A DNA stretch of 64,000 nucleotides from an uncultured Opitutales bacterium (lineage in GTDB: Bacteria; Verrucomicrobiota; Verrucomicrobiia; Opitutales; Intestinicryptomonadaceae). Below the pieces are notes generated by a model. That model did not search any database. It had not been told where the DNA came from and saw only the letters and a list, made by a program, of their open reading frames with translations. The stretch is taken from positions 186,001-250,000 of the forward strand of contig URAK01000001.1 of NCBI GenBank assembly GCA_900545705.1, in the 5' to 3' direction. Made by a program: the position numbers and the translations under genes. Positions 1 through 9,485 of this stretch are shown one piece after another (within the stretch, counting starts at the first letter, position 1; each line of letters starts with the position of its first letter).

Positions 1-197
1 GAAAGATAGTTGGGATTTCCATCTTCAACGTCTTTGGCGTTCGGCAATTCCCCGACGTAGTCGAGCACAATGCCGTCGTTGCCGACAAATTTCGACCAAA
101 GCTGATAATGCGCCTCCTCCAAAGGTTGTGTAGCGCTCGTGCAAAAGAGTTCCGCCGCAAAGCAATTTAGTAATAATATCGATAAAAGCTTTTTCAT
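1..197 (-). CDS. N-terminal part of a secreted protein of unknown function (cut by left edge)
   Basis: Reading the minus strand from an ATG at 197-195 gives an open frame to the window edge. It begins MKKLLSILLLNCF, a short lysine-lysine n-region followed by a leucine-rich hydrophobic stretch, which is a typical export signal. A mature part follows with the motifs EEAHYQLWSKFVG and VLDYVGELPNAKD. I do not recognise the family with certainty. It is transcribed divergently from the GH106 gene about 300 bases away, so a role in the same glycan-use locus is an inference. Only about 65 residues are visible. Confidence 0.7.
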   Translation of the reverse strand, partial: MKKLLSILLLNCFAAELFCTSATQPLEEAHYQLWSKFVGNDGIVLDYVGELPNAKDVEDGNPNYL

Positions 198-503
198 ATT
201 GTAAGAAACTTAAAGTGAATTTTACAGGCACTCAATATTTTTACATGATTAAAATCGCAATAACTTGAGAGTGCCGCTTTCATAATTTTGGGTTCGACAA
301 TGCGTGATATTGATTCATGGCAGGTACTGTATCTTCTTCACCGCGAACATGCAAGTCATGCGGCAATTTTACAGCGGGACTTTCAATTTCTTTTCCCGAA
401 AGATTCTTATGGTGGGATCTATTAATTCTTATTTAAAAAATGTTGAAATGTTTTGTTTTTGTTGTATTTGTTTTATATTAAATTCGTGAAACTTATAAGC
501 TCT
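198..503. other. Divergent intergenic region between two exported-protein genes
   Basis: This 306-base AT-rich stretch separates the left-edge secreted protein gene (minus) from the GH106 gene (plus) and should hold both promoters. A 41-codon open frame at 300-425 was noted but has no ribosome binding site and no recognisable family. No clear operator palindrome was seen. Confidence 0.5.
453..481 (+). promoter_or_regulatory. Possible sigma-70-type promoter for the GH106 gene
   Basis: TTGTTT at 453-458 and TATTAA at 476-481 are separated by 17 bases, ending 22 bases before the ATG at 504. The match is weak and the surrounding sequence is T-rich, so this is tentative. Confidence 0.25.
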
Positions 504-3500
504 ATGAAAAAAATGGGAATTTTATATGCGGCGATTTTTGCATTGCTGCCGTTTTTGGCAATGGCGGAAAATTCTGACAATCTGAAATCAGGCTTTAAAA
601 GTCCCCCAGTGGAATCATTGCCGCGCACATGGTGGCATTGGATAGATGGAAATATAACCGAAGAAGGCATAACTGCAGACTTGGAGGCAATGCGCAAGGT
701 TGGCATAGGCTCCGCGACAATTCTCGACATCACAAGCGGATTGCCTAAAGGCCCTGTAAAGACTCTTTCTCCCCGGTGGTACGAGCTCGTAAACCATGCG
801 ATAAGAGAGGCTGAAAGGCTTGGAATGGAAATAACTGTCCATAATTGTCCGGGGTGGTCGAGCTCAGGCGGTCCGTGGATAAAACCTGAAGACGCAATGA
901 AGGAAATTGCGTGGACCCAAACAGCCGTAAAGGGCGGCGGCGAAGTCAATGTAAAGCTTCCAAAGGCGCAGGGAAAATTGGGATTTTACAAGGACATTGC
1001 AGTTGTGGCGTATCCGAGCCTCGAGGGAGAATCCGACGCATTTAAAAATGCCGGATTTAAAATCATAAAAAATTTCCCAACCGCGAAAGAGTTCAAAGTT
1101 CCGGAGTATATGCCGGACTATATAAAAGTGACGCAAGAGGCGGAAGACCTGTTGGGCGGCGATTGGAGAAAAGTCGCGATGCTGCGTCCCGCCAAAGAAA
1201 ACACTCCGGGAGATTCTGTCGTATTTGAGTTCGACAAGCCGTATTCAATTGGCGGATTTAAAGTAAGCATAGGCGGCCCTCCTTACAACGCGTTCGCTGT
1301 GTTTGACATTTGGGTTTCTGACGACGGAAAAACTTTTAGAAAACATTTCACGACAGCCCCTATGCGCCACCCTGCTGCGGAGAGCGGATTTTCGGCGGCG
1401 ACGGCAAAATTCATAAAAGTAGAACTGGTCGGAAGCAACGGCGGGAAACCCGTATCGCTCTACAATATGTCATTTTACCCGTATGTAAAAATTCCTGATA
1501 TAGATTTAAAGATCTTTTCAAAGTGGGGGACAATTCCGCGCCGCGAGTTTCCCGAAGGAATCAAGCCCATCGCAAAAAACTCGATTGTTGACCTCACAAA
1601 ATATATGGATTCCGAAGGGAATCTTAAATGGCGCGCGCCTGCAGGCGACTGGACTGTGCTTCGCTTTGGAATGGTGTGCAACGGGCGCGGAAACCATCCC
1701 GCCACCCCCGAGGGTTCCGGATTGGAATGCGACAAAATGTCCAAGCGGGGGGTTGACGCTGCATGGTCGGGAATGATGTCGAAAATAGTTTCCGATGCGG
1801 GCGAATACGCCGGAAAAGTTTTGAGCGCAACACTCATAGACAGCTATGAAGTTGGCCCCCAAAACTGGACTGACGGCTTCCCCGCCGAGTTTAAAGAGTT
1901 GCGTGGCTACGACATTGTCAAGAATTTGCCTATCTTAACCGGCAGATACGTTGAGAGCGCCGACTATTCCGAGCGTTTCCTTCAAGATTTCCGCAGGACA
2001 ATCGCCGACCTGTTCGCAAAGTATTACGGAAAATATTTTTCTGAACTCGTGGCAAAAAGCGGCCTGAAATTCATATCCGAGCCCTACGGCGGACCCTTCG
2101 ACGAGCTTTTGCAGGGCAGGTACGCCGACATTCCAATGGGCGAGTTTTGGAGCGGCTGGAACAATACTGGCAACGCGCGCTTGGCATCTAATATAGCCCA
2201 AATAAACGGCCGCAAGTTCGTGCAGACAGAAACGTTTACTTCCGGGCCCGGAGAATGCTGGAAAAGCACCCCCGCGAACCACAAAACACAGGGCGACAAC
2301 GCGTTTTCGGAAGGGGTAAACAGGTTTGTTTTCCATAGCTACGCGCACCAGGCGTACGAAAGGGACGGGGCCGGAATCACCATGGGGATATGGGGGTTTC
2401 ATTTCAACAGAAAGAATACTCTTTGGGATTTTTACGACGGCTGGCTGTCTTACATTGGAAAGTCGCAGTTTATGCTTCAACAGGGAAGGTTTTCCGCCTC
2501 CGCCCTGTACATTGCCCCCGAGGAAGTTCCGTGCATAACTCCTCTTACCCAGATATACGCCGCGAAGGATTTCTATTGCGGGGTAGATTTATTTGCGCCG
2601 AATCTCCCGTTCGGCTACGCCGGAAATGTTTGCGAGCCCTATGCGGCCTTTGATTCAATCTCTGTCTCCGACGGAAAAATACGCTTAAAAAGTGGAATGA
2701 AGTACGACATTTTAATCGCCAACAACACTGAGACGATTTCCGACAGGCTCCTCGGCAAAATTCTCTCCTTTGCGAATGACGGTGCGATTGTTTTGCTCGG
2801 CAACCCCCCGAAAAAATCCTTCGGGCTTTCGGGGTATCCCAAAAATCAAAAGCGTTTCGATAGGCTCGTATCCGAACTGTGGGGCGGGCTTGACGGCGCT
2901 TCCAAGACCTCGAAAAAGCTTGGAAAGGGCAGGGTTTTCTTCGGAGTTTCACCGGAGAGCGTCTTCAGGGAAATCGGTGTTAAGCCCGACTTCTCCGCGA
3001 CGCGCGTTGACGGAAAAAAACTTGAAGATATAAAATACATACTGAGAAAGACTGAATCCGCAGACATCTACTTTGTAGCAAACCAGGCGGAAAGCGGATT
3101 GGCAACTCTCATAAACGCCGAATTTGCGTCCTCATGCCCGTCTCCCGAAATATGGGACGCCGAGACCGGGAAAATTATCTCTGCCGCGGTTTGGGATTCT
3201 TCCGGCGGGCGCACTGTCGCGCAGCTTGCGCTTTTGCCGAGGCAGTCGCTGTTTGTGGTTTTCAATAAGAATGCCGAGGCTCATCCGCACCTTAAAAAGG
3301 TTAAATGGGAGCCCGCAAAGAATCTCTCCGAGCGGCTTGTAGTTGAAAAGGCTCTATGGAGAAGTATAGACGGTTCGAAAGGCGCGGACGTGTCGGAGCT
3401 TGTGCGGTCAAAGATAAAAGACTCCTCGCTGAAATTGTCTGCAACAAGCGGAGAGCTTGGCGGCGACGCCGCCCCGAATATGCCGAAAGTTCTCGAAGTC

Positions 3501-4301
3501 TTTTATTCAATCGACGGAAAGAAAGGCCGCTTGGCTGTCAACGAATGGAAGTCCGCAGAGATAAAATGTCCGCCGCTTTCCGAAAGCGGATTGCCCGACA
3601 GGGAATTTGCCGTAGAGCGCAGGGGCGGAAAATTGTTTTTGCGCGCCTGGGCGGAAGGCTCTTTTGAGGCTTTGTCTGCGGACGGGAAGGCAATAAAAAT
3701 AAATTCGGGCAAAATTCCCGAAAAGATAGACTTGTCGCGCGGGTGGACAGTGGAGCTCAAAGATTCAGGCGTGGAAAAATTTCGCAAAAATAAGCTCGAA
3801 TCTCTGTCAAAAAGCGGCAATCCGGATGTAAAATATTTTTCTGGCACTGCGAGGTATTCAAAAAAATTCAACTTGCCCAAGGGATTTTTGTCGGAGCTTG
3901 TCGCCGTTGATTTGGATCTCGGGAAAGTGCGCGACATTGCCCGTGTGCGGCTTAACGGCAAGGACATGGGGAACCTATGGTATCCTCCTTATAGCAGGGA
4001 AGTGACAGAGGCCCTGAAAGAAGGCGAGAATATACTTGAAGTCGAGGTAGCTAACACATGGTTCAACCGCTTTGTCGGCGACGAAACGCTTCCGGAAGAC
4101 GCCGAATGGAAACCGCGAAATTCTAACGGACAGCTTCTAAAGTCTTTCCCCGACTGGTATATGAAAGGCGAAAAGAGCCCGTCCGGCAGAAAGGCTTTCA
4201 CAACTTTCAGAAATTGGAGCAAAGATTCCCCGCTTATAGAATCCGGCTTGATTGGGCCTGTTGTTTTGCGCCCTTCAAAACTATCCGCTATAGAGCTGTA
4301 A
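504..4301 (+). CDS. Exported GH106 family alpha-L-rhamnosidase-like glycoside hydrolase
   Basis: A 1265-residue protein expected to remove alpha-linked L-rhamnose from plant or mucilage glycans in the periplasm or at the cell surface. The start at 504 is chosen because MKKMGILYAAIFALLPFLAMA is a clean signal peptide; the frame extends 17 codons upstream but those codons would spoil it. The N-terminal catalytic region carries the GH106 hallmark TWWHWIDGNITEEGI, then HNCPGWSSSGGPWI. Candidate catalytic glutamates, by analogy with the family, lie in LIDSYEVGPQNW (about residue 448) and QTETFTSGPG (about residue 576). A beta-sandwich, carbohydrate-binding-like insert lies around residues 230-330, and a C-terminal galactose-binding-like segment has LNGKDMGNLWYPPY and EVEVANTWFNR. 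Family membership is strong; the exact substrate is not known. Confidence 0.88.
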   Translation: MKKMGILYAAIFALLPFLAMAENSDNLKSGFKSPPVESLPRTWWHWIDGNITEEGITADLEAMRKVGIGSATILDITSGLPKGPVKTLSPRWYELVNHAIREAERLGMEITVHNCPGWSSSGGPWIKPEDAMKEIAWTQTAVKGGGEVNVKLPKAQGKLGFYKDIAVVAYPSLEGESDAFKNAGFKIIKNFPTAKEFKVPEYMPDYIKVTQEAEDLLGGDWRKVAMLRPAKENTPGDSVVFEFDKPYSIGGFKVSIGGPPYNAFAVFDIWVSDDGKTFRKHFTTAPMRHPAAESGFSAATAKFIKVELVGSNGGKPVSLYNMSFYPYVKIPDIDLKIFSKWGTIPRREFPEGIKPIAKNSIVDLTKYMDSEGNLKWRAPAGDWTVLRFGMVCNGRGNHPATPEGSGLECDKMSKRGVDAAWSGMMSKIVSDAGEYAGKVLSATLIDSYEVGPQNWTDGFPAEFKELRGYDIVKNLPILTGRYVESADYSERFLQDFRRTIADLFAKYYGKYFSELVAKSGLKFISEPYGGPFDELLQGRYADIPMGEFWSGWNNTGNARLASNIAQINGRKFVQTETFTSGPGECWKSTPANHKTQGDNAFSEGVNRFVFHSYAHQAYERDGAGITMGIWGFHFNRKNTLWDFYDGWLSYIGKSQFMLQQGRFSASALYIAPEEVPCITPLTQIYAAKDFYCGVDLFAPNLPFGYAGNVCEPYAAFDSISVSDGKIRLKSGMKYDILIANNTETISDRLLGKILSFANDGAIVLLGNPPKKSFGLSGYPKNQKRFDRLVSELWGGLDGASKTSKKLGKGRVFFGVSPESVFREIGVKPDFSATRVDGKKLEDIKYILRKTESADIYFVANQAESGLATLINAEFASSCPSPEIWDAETGKIISAAVWDSSGGRTVAQLALLPRQSLFVVFNKNAEAHPHLKKVKWEPAKNLSERLVVEKALWRSIDGSKGADVSELVRSKIKDSSLKLSATSGELGGDAAPNMPKVLEVFYSIDGKKGRLAVNEWKSAEIKCPPLSESGLPDREFAVERRGGKLFLRAWAEGSFEALSADGKAIKINSGKIPEKIDLSRGWTVELKDSGVEKFRKNKLESLSKSGNPDVKYFSGTARYSKKFNLPKGFLSELVAVDLDLGKVRDIARVRLNGKDMGNLWYPPYSREVTEALKEGENILEVEVANTWFNRFVGDETLPEDAEWKPRNSNGQLLKSFPDWYMKGEKSPSGRKAFTTFRNWSKDSPLIESGLIGPVVLRPSKLSAIEL

Positions 4302-4883
4302 TTTCTTTAAATGTGCGCGCATTTCTTGCTCTGCGGCATGCGCGAAAGCCGCGGCCTAACTTTGCGCGTTTCCCGTATTTTTTGAAAGATTTATTGCAGG
4401 CATAAATGGAAAATTTTACGGATAAAAAAGAATATTAAAATGGATAATTTTGTAGAGCGTCTTTGGCAGGTTCAAAAACATCTGCTGACTTGAAGCTATG
4501 GAAAATGCAATCTTCCTTGCGCGGGGTTTGGCGAAAAAATCCGCTAATTCCCGCACTTTATATTTTCTTTTTCAGGGGGAGCGTGGGATTCATTTTATAA
4601 AGTGTCTATTTTAAGAAAAACTGTTCTCGCGTTTGTGCGCATATGCAGACTTGCCGCACTAATTGAGCGATGCAAAGAATATTTGCACTGTAAACGGGCT
4701 GCCGCGCCTGCGTAAATTTGCCGCGAAAAGCCGGCTATAAAGAATTTTTGTGCTGTAAAAATATTTGGCAGCCATGCGCGCGTTGATTGTAATACTCAAT
4801 GCTCCCGCCGCAAATTTTCATATCCCATGCGCAATGCTTTCTTTCGCCTATTAATGCGCAAAAATCTTCAAAGAAGTTTGCGC
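4302..4883. other. Non-coding stretch after the GH106 gene
   Basis: About 580 AT-rich bases between convergent genes. No gene, clear terminator for the GH106 gene or RNA fold was recognised. The short GC-rich inverted pieces near 4330-4360 are not followed by a T-run. Confidence 0.5.
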
Positions 4884-4921
4884 CAAAAAAACAAAAAACC
4901 CGAATCTGTTTTAGATTCGGG
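4884..4921 (-). terminator. Intrinsic terminator of the trxB-to-galM operon
   Basis: Perfect 9-base-pair stem CCCGAATCT/AGATTCGGG (4899-4907 and 4913-4921) with a 5-base loop. Read on the minus strand it is followed by a T-rich run, and it lies about 35 bases after the galM stop codon. Confidence 0.9.
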
Positions 4922-4956
4922 CTTTCCTGCTTTAAAATTATTTTGGCTAAGCAAAA

Positions 4957-6090
4957 TTAGTAAGCGCCAAAGTGGAATACTGTCGTAGTGTCGTACGTTT
5001 CGCCGGGGCGCAGAATTGTCGAGGGGAAATCCTCGTTGTTTGGCGAGTCGGGGAAGTGCTGGGTCTCAAAGCACATTCCGTAGCGGAAGCGGTATTCCTT
5101 GCCGCCTTTACCCTTTACTCCCTTCAAAAAGTTGCCTGCGTAAAACTGCATTCCGGGTTCGGTTGTGGAAACGGTCATTTCCCTTCCGGATACGGGCTCG
5201 TAAACGCGCGCGGCAAACGTCAGCGCCTTCGGGTTTTTGGGATATTTATTCAACACCCAGTTGTGGTCGTAGCCGTTTGCCCCCTTCAACTGCGGGTCGT
5301 CAAATTCTATGCGCGAGCCCACTTGGCGGGGATTGCGAAAATCAAACGGAGTTCCCTGCACGTCTTTAAGACCGCCCGTCGGAATGAGGAATTTCTTTGA
5401 TACGGGCGTAAATTTGTCGGCATTTATAGTAAGCTCGTGGTTGGCGACGCTCCCCTTTCCCTCTCCGGCGAGATTAAAGTAGGAGTGGTTTGTCAGGTTG
5501 CAGATTGTGGGTTTGTCGGTAGTTGCCTTGTAGTTTATGGTCAGGTTGTTTGAATTGTCGAGCGTGTAGGTGACAGCCACTTTTAGCGTTCCGGGGTACC
5601 CTTGCTCGCCGTCCGGGGAGACGAGGTTGAGCTTTAATGTTGCGCACTTGGAATTCGCAGAGCCTTCAGCGTCCCAAACCCTGCTGTCGAAGCCAATTTT
5701 GCCGCCGTGTATGTGGTTTACCCCGCCGTCGTTTTTGGGCAGATTATAGGTTTTGCCGTCTATTGAAAATTCGCCCTCAGATATGCGGTTGCCGTACCTG
5801 CCTATGAGCGCGCCGAAATACGAGTGGTCGGGGCTGTCGTAGCGGCTCAGAGAATCAAAGCCGAGAACCACGTCGCCGAATTGCCCGTTGCGGTCCGGCG
5901 CGAGTATTTGCACTATGCGCCCTCCGAAATTCGTTATTTTTACGGTGAGCCCCTTGTCATTTTTCATCGTAAACAGCTTGACAGGAGTCCCGTCTTTTGT
6001 CTTGCCCCAGTCGGTCTCGGTTATGCTTTGCGAGAATGCCGCGGCGGCAATCGCCGCTAGCGAGAATAAGGTGTATATTGTCTTTTTCAT
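4957..6090 (-). CDS. galM: Exported aldose 1-epimerase (mutarotase)
   Basis: A 377-residue enzyme that interconverts alpha and beta anomers of galactose and glucose. The N-terminus MKKTIYTLFSLAAIAAAAFS is a signal peptide, so it should act in the periplasm, as in other secreted GalM-like enzymes. Family motifs are GRYGNRI (about 98-103), NHIHGG with His126, the catalytic-site NHSYFNL with His202, and CFETQHFPDSPN with Glu342 as the likely catalytic base. It is the last gene of a five-gene minus-strand operon, and its ATG overlaps the rdgB stop by four bases. Its periplasmic destination contrasts with the cytosolic housekeeping genes upstream; it may feed sugars freed by the neighbouring GH106 enzyme. 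Confidence 0.93.
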   Translation of the reverse strand: MKKTIYTLFSLAAIAAAAFSQSITETDWGKTKDGTPVKLFTMKNDKGLTVKITNFGGRIVQILAPDRNGQFGDVVLGFDSLSRYDSPDHSYFGALIGRYGNRISEGEFSIDGKTYNLPKNDGGVNHIHGGKIGFDSRVWDAEGSANSKCATLKLNLVSPDGEQGYPGTLKVAVTYTLDNSNNLTINYKATTDKPTICNLTNHSYFNLAGEGKGSVANHELTINADKFTPVSKKFLIPTGGLKDVQGTPFDFRNPRQVGSRIEFDDPQLKGANGYDHNWVLNKYPKNPKALTFAARVYEPVSGREMTVSTTEPGMQFYAGNFLKGVKGKGGKEYRFRYGMCFETQHFPDSPNNEDFPSTILRPGETYDTTTVFHFGAY

Positions 6091-6704
6091 ATTTGTGATT
6101 TTATAAATTCCGCTGTTTGTGAGAAAGCCTTGCCGCGGTGGCTTATGGAATTCTTCTCGCGCTCGGTGAGTTCGGCTGTGGTTTTCCCGCGCTCCGGGAG
6201 CAGAAAAAGAGGATCGTATCCAAACCCGCGCTCGCCGCGCTCCGATTTGTCTATGACACCTTCAATCTTCCCTGTAAAGACTTTTTCAATTCCGTTGGGG
6301 CATTCGAGGGCTATCGCGCAGACGAACCTTGCGGTACGGTCGGGCATGGGCACGCCTTCGAGGTTTTTTAGAAGCTTTTTGTTGTTGGCGGCGTCCGCCC
6401 CATCGCCTTTTATGCCCGCGTACCTTGCAGACATTACGCCGGGCTCTCCGCCGAGAAAGTCGACGCATAATCCGCTGTCGTCCGCCATTATAAAGCAGCC
6501 TTTGGGTGCGATTTTTGCAGCGGCGCGCGCCTTTATAAGCGCGTTTTCTGAAAATGTTTTGCCGTCTTCTTCGGGCGGCTCAAATCCGCTTAATTCGCCC
6601 GCTCCGAATACGTCGCAGTCGAGCTTGGCGTTTGCAAACATCTCGCGGAATTCGGATATCTTGTGCGCGTTGGAAGTTGCTATGCAAATTTTTATACGGC
6701 TCAT
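6087..6704 (-). CDS. rdgB: XTP/dITP pyrophosphatase (RdgB/HAM1 family)
   Basis: A 205-residue cytosolic house-cleaning nucleotidase that hydrolyses non-canonical purine triphosphates (ITP, dITP, XTP) to monophosphates so they are not built into nucleic acids. Motifs: IATSNAHKISEF at the N-terminus (the usual xATxNxxKxxEF), FSENALIKARAAA, MADDSGLCVDFLGGEPGV, GFGYDPLFLLPE and, near the end, SHRGKAF. Length is normal for the family. It overlaps the genes on both sides by four bases (ATGA), which suggests translational coupling with yhaM and galM. Confidence 0.95.
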   Translation of the reverse strand: MSRIKICIATSNAHKISEFREMFANAKLDCDVFGAGELSGFEPPEEDGKTFSENALIKARAAAKIAPKGCFIMADDSGLCVDFLGGEPGVMSARYAGIKGDGADAANNKKLLKNLEGVPMPDRTARFVCAIALECPNGIEKVFTGKIEGVIDKSERGERGFGYDPLFLLPERGKTTAELTEREKNSISHRGKAFSQTAEFIKSQI

Positions 6705-7678
6705 TTTCCCTCCGCGCTGTAATCCGGCCTGTCGGCAAGAAGTTTTACTTTAAGAGCCGGCACTTCCACAAATTCGGCTCCTTCCGCAGTGTCGAGCGCG
6801 GCTTCGAGCGCGCCCATTTTTGCGTCAAAGTTGTCTATTGTGGATACAAACACCGCTTCGGGAGTCGCGGCACGAACGGCCGCCCCCCACTCGGGCTCGC
6901 CCTGGTGGCTCAATATTATGTGCTCCAATCTCAACAGTATGTCCGCAGGCAGCGCGTTTTTAATTCCCGCTCGCCTGACTATCCTGTACCCGAGAACGAC
7001 ATGCCCCTGCAATATCCCCTCGCGCGTGCGGTCGGTCACAAGCCCCTGCGAATATTCCACAGTTTTTCCTATATCGTGCAGTATGCAGCCGGCTATCGCC
7101 AAATCGGCGTCGACAAACGGATATAGGGGCAAGAGCTTGTCGGCCATTCGCGCCATTTTCAAGGAATGCTCTAGCAATCCATACATGTATGCGTGGTGCA
7201 TTTTTACGGCGGCAGTCGAGGTAAAGAAAGTTTCGCGCTCGTTTAGGGCGTAGATTACCGTGCCGCGCAGGGCTTCGTTTGATATTTTGCCGGCATAGTC
7301 GAGCAGCTCAGCTTTCATCGCGGCGGGGTCGTATTTCGACACGGCAACCAAAAAAGGCATTTCCGCAGCTGTCTCCTCGTCCGAGAGCTTGCGCGCGGAC
7401 TCTATTTTGGGGCTTGGCCTCCCGTTAAAAAAATCGACGCTTGCGCATATCTCGAATGCTGTGCCTACGGGGGCGTCCTGCAAGACGGCGTACGTCGGCG
7501 CCCCGTCGAAGCACATCGCGGTCATCGAACCGGAGTTGTCGACAAATTCCAGCACGAGAAATTCCGTATTGTTCTTCGCAGTTTTTACGGTTTTCGAGCG
7601 CAACAGGACAGTAGCTGTAAATGTCTTGCGCCTGTCTTGTTCGCCGAAATTTTTAAGCTCTGAAAGCCTTATTTTCAC
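6701..7678 (-). CDS. yhaM: YhaM-type 3'-5' exonuclease (OB fold plus HD domain)
   Basis: A 325-residue protein with an N-terminal OB-type nucleic-acid-binding domain (about 1-115, with FLVLEFVDNSGSMTAMCFDG) and a C-terminal HD metal-dependent phosphohydrolase domain. The HD residues are visible in HHAYMYGLLEHSLKMA (about 163-178), the key pair CILHDIGKT, and HIILSHQGEPEWG. This architecture is that of Bacillus YhaM, a 3'-5' exoribonuclease that can also degrade single-stranded DNA. It starts one base after the prmA stop and overlaps rdgB by four bases. Confidence 0.85.
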   Translation of the reverse strand: MKIRLSELKNFGEQDRRKTFTATVLLRSKTVKTAKNNTEFLVLEFVDNSGSMTAMCFDGAPTYAVLQDAPVGTAFEICASVDFFNGRPSPKIESARKLSDEETAAEMPFLVAVSKYDPAAMKAELLDYAGKISNEALRGTVIYALNERETFFTSTAAVKMHHAYMYGLLEHSLKMARMADKLLPLYPFVDADLAIAGCILHDIGKTVEYSQGLVTDRTREGILQGHVVLGYRIVRRAGIKNALPADILLRLEHIILSHQGEPEWGAAVRAATPEAVFVSTIDNFDAKMGALEAALDTAEGAEFVEVPALKVKLLADRPDYSAEGK

Positions 7679-7679
7679 T

Positions 7680-8549
7680 TTACTTCTCCATCTCTATGAC
7701 GAGGCTCGACCATTCCCCCATAACCGCGGATTCTATTGACTTTGCCCTCTTGCACCTGCTTGCAAAACATTCTTTGACTTCGTCGTTTTCTGCGGCGAGA
7801 ATCCCGCTGAGTATGAGCCTTCCGCCGGGGTTTACAGCGTCTATCAGGTTGTCGGCGTATATGCACAAAACATCGGAAATTATATTCGCAAGCAGAATGT
7901 CCGCCTTCCTCCCGGCGAGCGCCATTTCTATCCCCGAGTGGACAAACTCTATCGCGCCCTTTGGTATTGCGTTAAATTCGGCGTTTTCAATGCTTACTTT
8001 CACGGCTTCCGGGTCGCGGTCAAATCCGAACACTTTTCTTGCGCCCAAAAGGTACGCGCTAATAGCCAAAATTCCGGAGCCGCAGCCTGCGTCTATGACG
8101 GACTTATCTTTGGGGTTGTCCGCGAGGGCGTCTATCAATGCCATTGCGCAGAGCCTTGTTGTCGGGTGGTCGCCCGTTCCGAAGGCCATTCCGGCGTCGA
8201 AGTAGAGCGCCTTGTCGGATTCGGGCACGCGGTATTCGCCCTTCATCCAGACGGGCACCCAGTGCAGCCCGCGGCAATCCCACGGTTTTAGGTATTTTTT
8301 GTATTCGTTTTGCCAGTCGGCGTCGTTTACGGCTTCGGTGTCGTAGCTTTCGGGAAGCGCAGGGAAGGCTTTGCGGAGCTCGCCGTATTCGGCGGCGGCG
8401 TCGTCGGGCGTCTCAAAAAAGCCGAAGAGAACCGTCGGAGATTTGTCGTCGACTTTTTCTATTCCCCAGTTTGAGCGCACGAGCTCGCAAAAATGGTCTT
8501 CAAGCGGATCGGACAGCGCCTCTTTTATTGCTGTTTTGATTTTTATCAT
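7680..8549 (-). CDS. prmA: Ribosomal protein L11 methyltransferase
   Basis: A 289-residue SAM-dependent methyltransferase expected to trimethylate ribosomal protein L11. The SAM-binding motif VIDAGCGSGILAISAYLLGA is followed by the acidic FGFDRDPEAV; the family signatures FGTGDHPTTRLC and the catalytic-pocket LLANIISDVL are also present. The N-terminal domain is somewhat shorter than in E. coli PrmA but the length is within family range. The sequence AAGGAAG about 10 bases before the ATG is a credible ribosome binding site. It lies 21 bases after trxB. Confidence 0.93.
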   Translation of the reverse strand: MIKIKTAIKEALSDPLEDHFCELVRSNWGIEKVDDKSPTVLFGFFETPDDAAAEYGELRKAFPALPESYDTEAVNDADWQNEYKKYLKPWDCRGLHWVPVWMKGEYRVPESDKALYFDAGMAFGTGDHPTTRLCAMALIDALADNPKDKSVIDAGCGSGILAISAYLLGARKVFGFDRDPEAVKVSIENAEFNAIPKGAIEFVHSGIEMALAGRKADILLANIISDVLCIYADNLIDAVNPGGRLILSGILAAENDEVKECFASRCKRAKSIESAVMGEWSSLVIEMEK

Positions 8550-8570
8550 GCTGCTTCTTGCTTCCTTAAA

Positions 8571-9485
8571 TCAGACTGTTGCGAGAATCGCCGCCATGCA
8601 GCCCATGGCGGAGGCGGTAATTGCCTGGCGGAAAGTCCTGTCGGAGCAGTCTCCGGCTACAAATACGTTCTCGATGTTCGTTTTTACCTGTGTGCCGGGT
8701 ATCGGGGTTATGTATCCGTCGGCGTCCATATCCAATATCCCCTTAAAAATTCCGGTGTTCGGCGTGTGCCCTATCGCTACAAAAACCCCCTTGCAGGGTA
8801 TTTCTGTTTTAACGCCCGTCTTTACGTTGCGGACGAGTACGCCGCGGCAAATTCCGTTTTCGTCCGGGATTACCTCCTCGACGACGCTGTCCCAAACGGG
8901 CTCTATTTTAGGGTTGGCGAGCGCGCGGTCGGCCATGATTTTTGAGGCGCGGAATTCGTTGCGGCGGTGGATTATCTTCACCGACGAGCAAAATCTTGTC
9001 AGGAAAACCGCCTCCTCGCAAGCGGAGTCTCCGCCGCCCACTACTACTACGTCTTTGCCGCGGTAAAATGCGCCGTCGCATGTCGCGCACGCCGACACTC
9101 CCTTGCCGCCGTACATCTCGGCTTCTCCCTTCGCGCCGGTCATGCGGGGCGACGAGCCTGTAGCGACTATGATTTTCTTTGCCTCGAACGATTTACCGCC
9201 CTCACAAAACACTTTTTTTGTTTCGGAGCCGAAGTCCACTTTTTCGACGACGGCGTTTTCTATTTTCGCACCGAATTTCTGGGCTTGTTCGCGCATTTTC
9301 CAAAGGAGGTCGAAGCCGTTTACGCCCTCGGGGAATCCGGGGAAGTTTTCGACGTCGCTTGTCGTGGTTAGTAGCCCTCCCGGCTGGGAGCCTTCAATCA
9401 CCAGCGGCGACATTCCCGCCCTTGCGGTGTAGATTGCGGCGCCCATTCCAGCGCAGCCGCTTCCGATAATTATTACTTCTTCCAT
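8571..9485 (-). CDS. trxB: Thioredoxin reductase
   Basis: A 304-residue flavoenzyme that passes electrons from NADPH to thioredoxin. The N-terminal FAD-binding motif IIGSGCAGMGAAIYTARAG, the redox-active disulfide CATC (in SACATCDGAFYRGK), the NAD(P)H motif VVGGGDSACEEA and the C-terminal FVAGDCSDRTFRQAI are all present. Length is typical of the low-molecular-weight TrxB class. It is the first gene of the minus-strand operon trxB-prmA-yhaM-rdgB-galM. No obvious ribosome binding site precedes its ATG. Confidence 0.95.
   Translation of the reverse strand: MEEVIIIGSGCAGMGAAIYTARAGMSPLVIEGSQPGGLLTTTSDVENFPGFPEGVNGFDLLWKMREQAQKFGAKIENAVVEKVDFGSETKKVFCEGGKSFEAKKIIVATGSSPRMTGAKGEAEMYGGKGVSACATCDGAFYRGKDVVVVGGGDSACEEAVFLTRFCSSVKIIHRRNEFRASKIMADRALANPKIEPVWDSVVEEVIPDENGICRGVLVRNVKTGVKTEIPCKGVFVAIGHTPNTGIFKGILDMDADGYITPIPGTQVKTNIENVFVAGDCSDRTFRQAITASAMGCMAAILATV

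Noticed and set aside
300..425. A 41-codon plus-strand open frame in the divergent region at the left end
   Set aside because: Short, no ribosome binding site and no known relative; likely chance.
4320..4365. GC-rich partial palindrome after the GH106 gene as a terminator
   Set aside because: Pairing is imperfect and there is no T-run after it.
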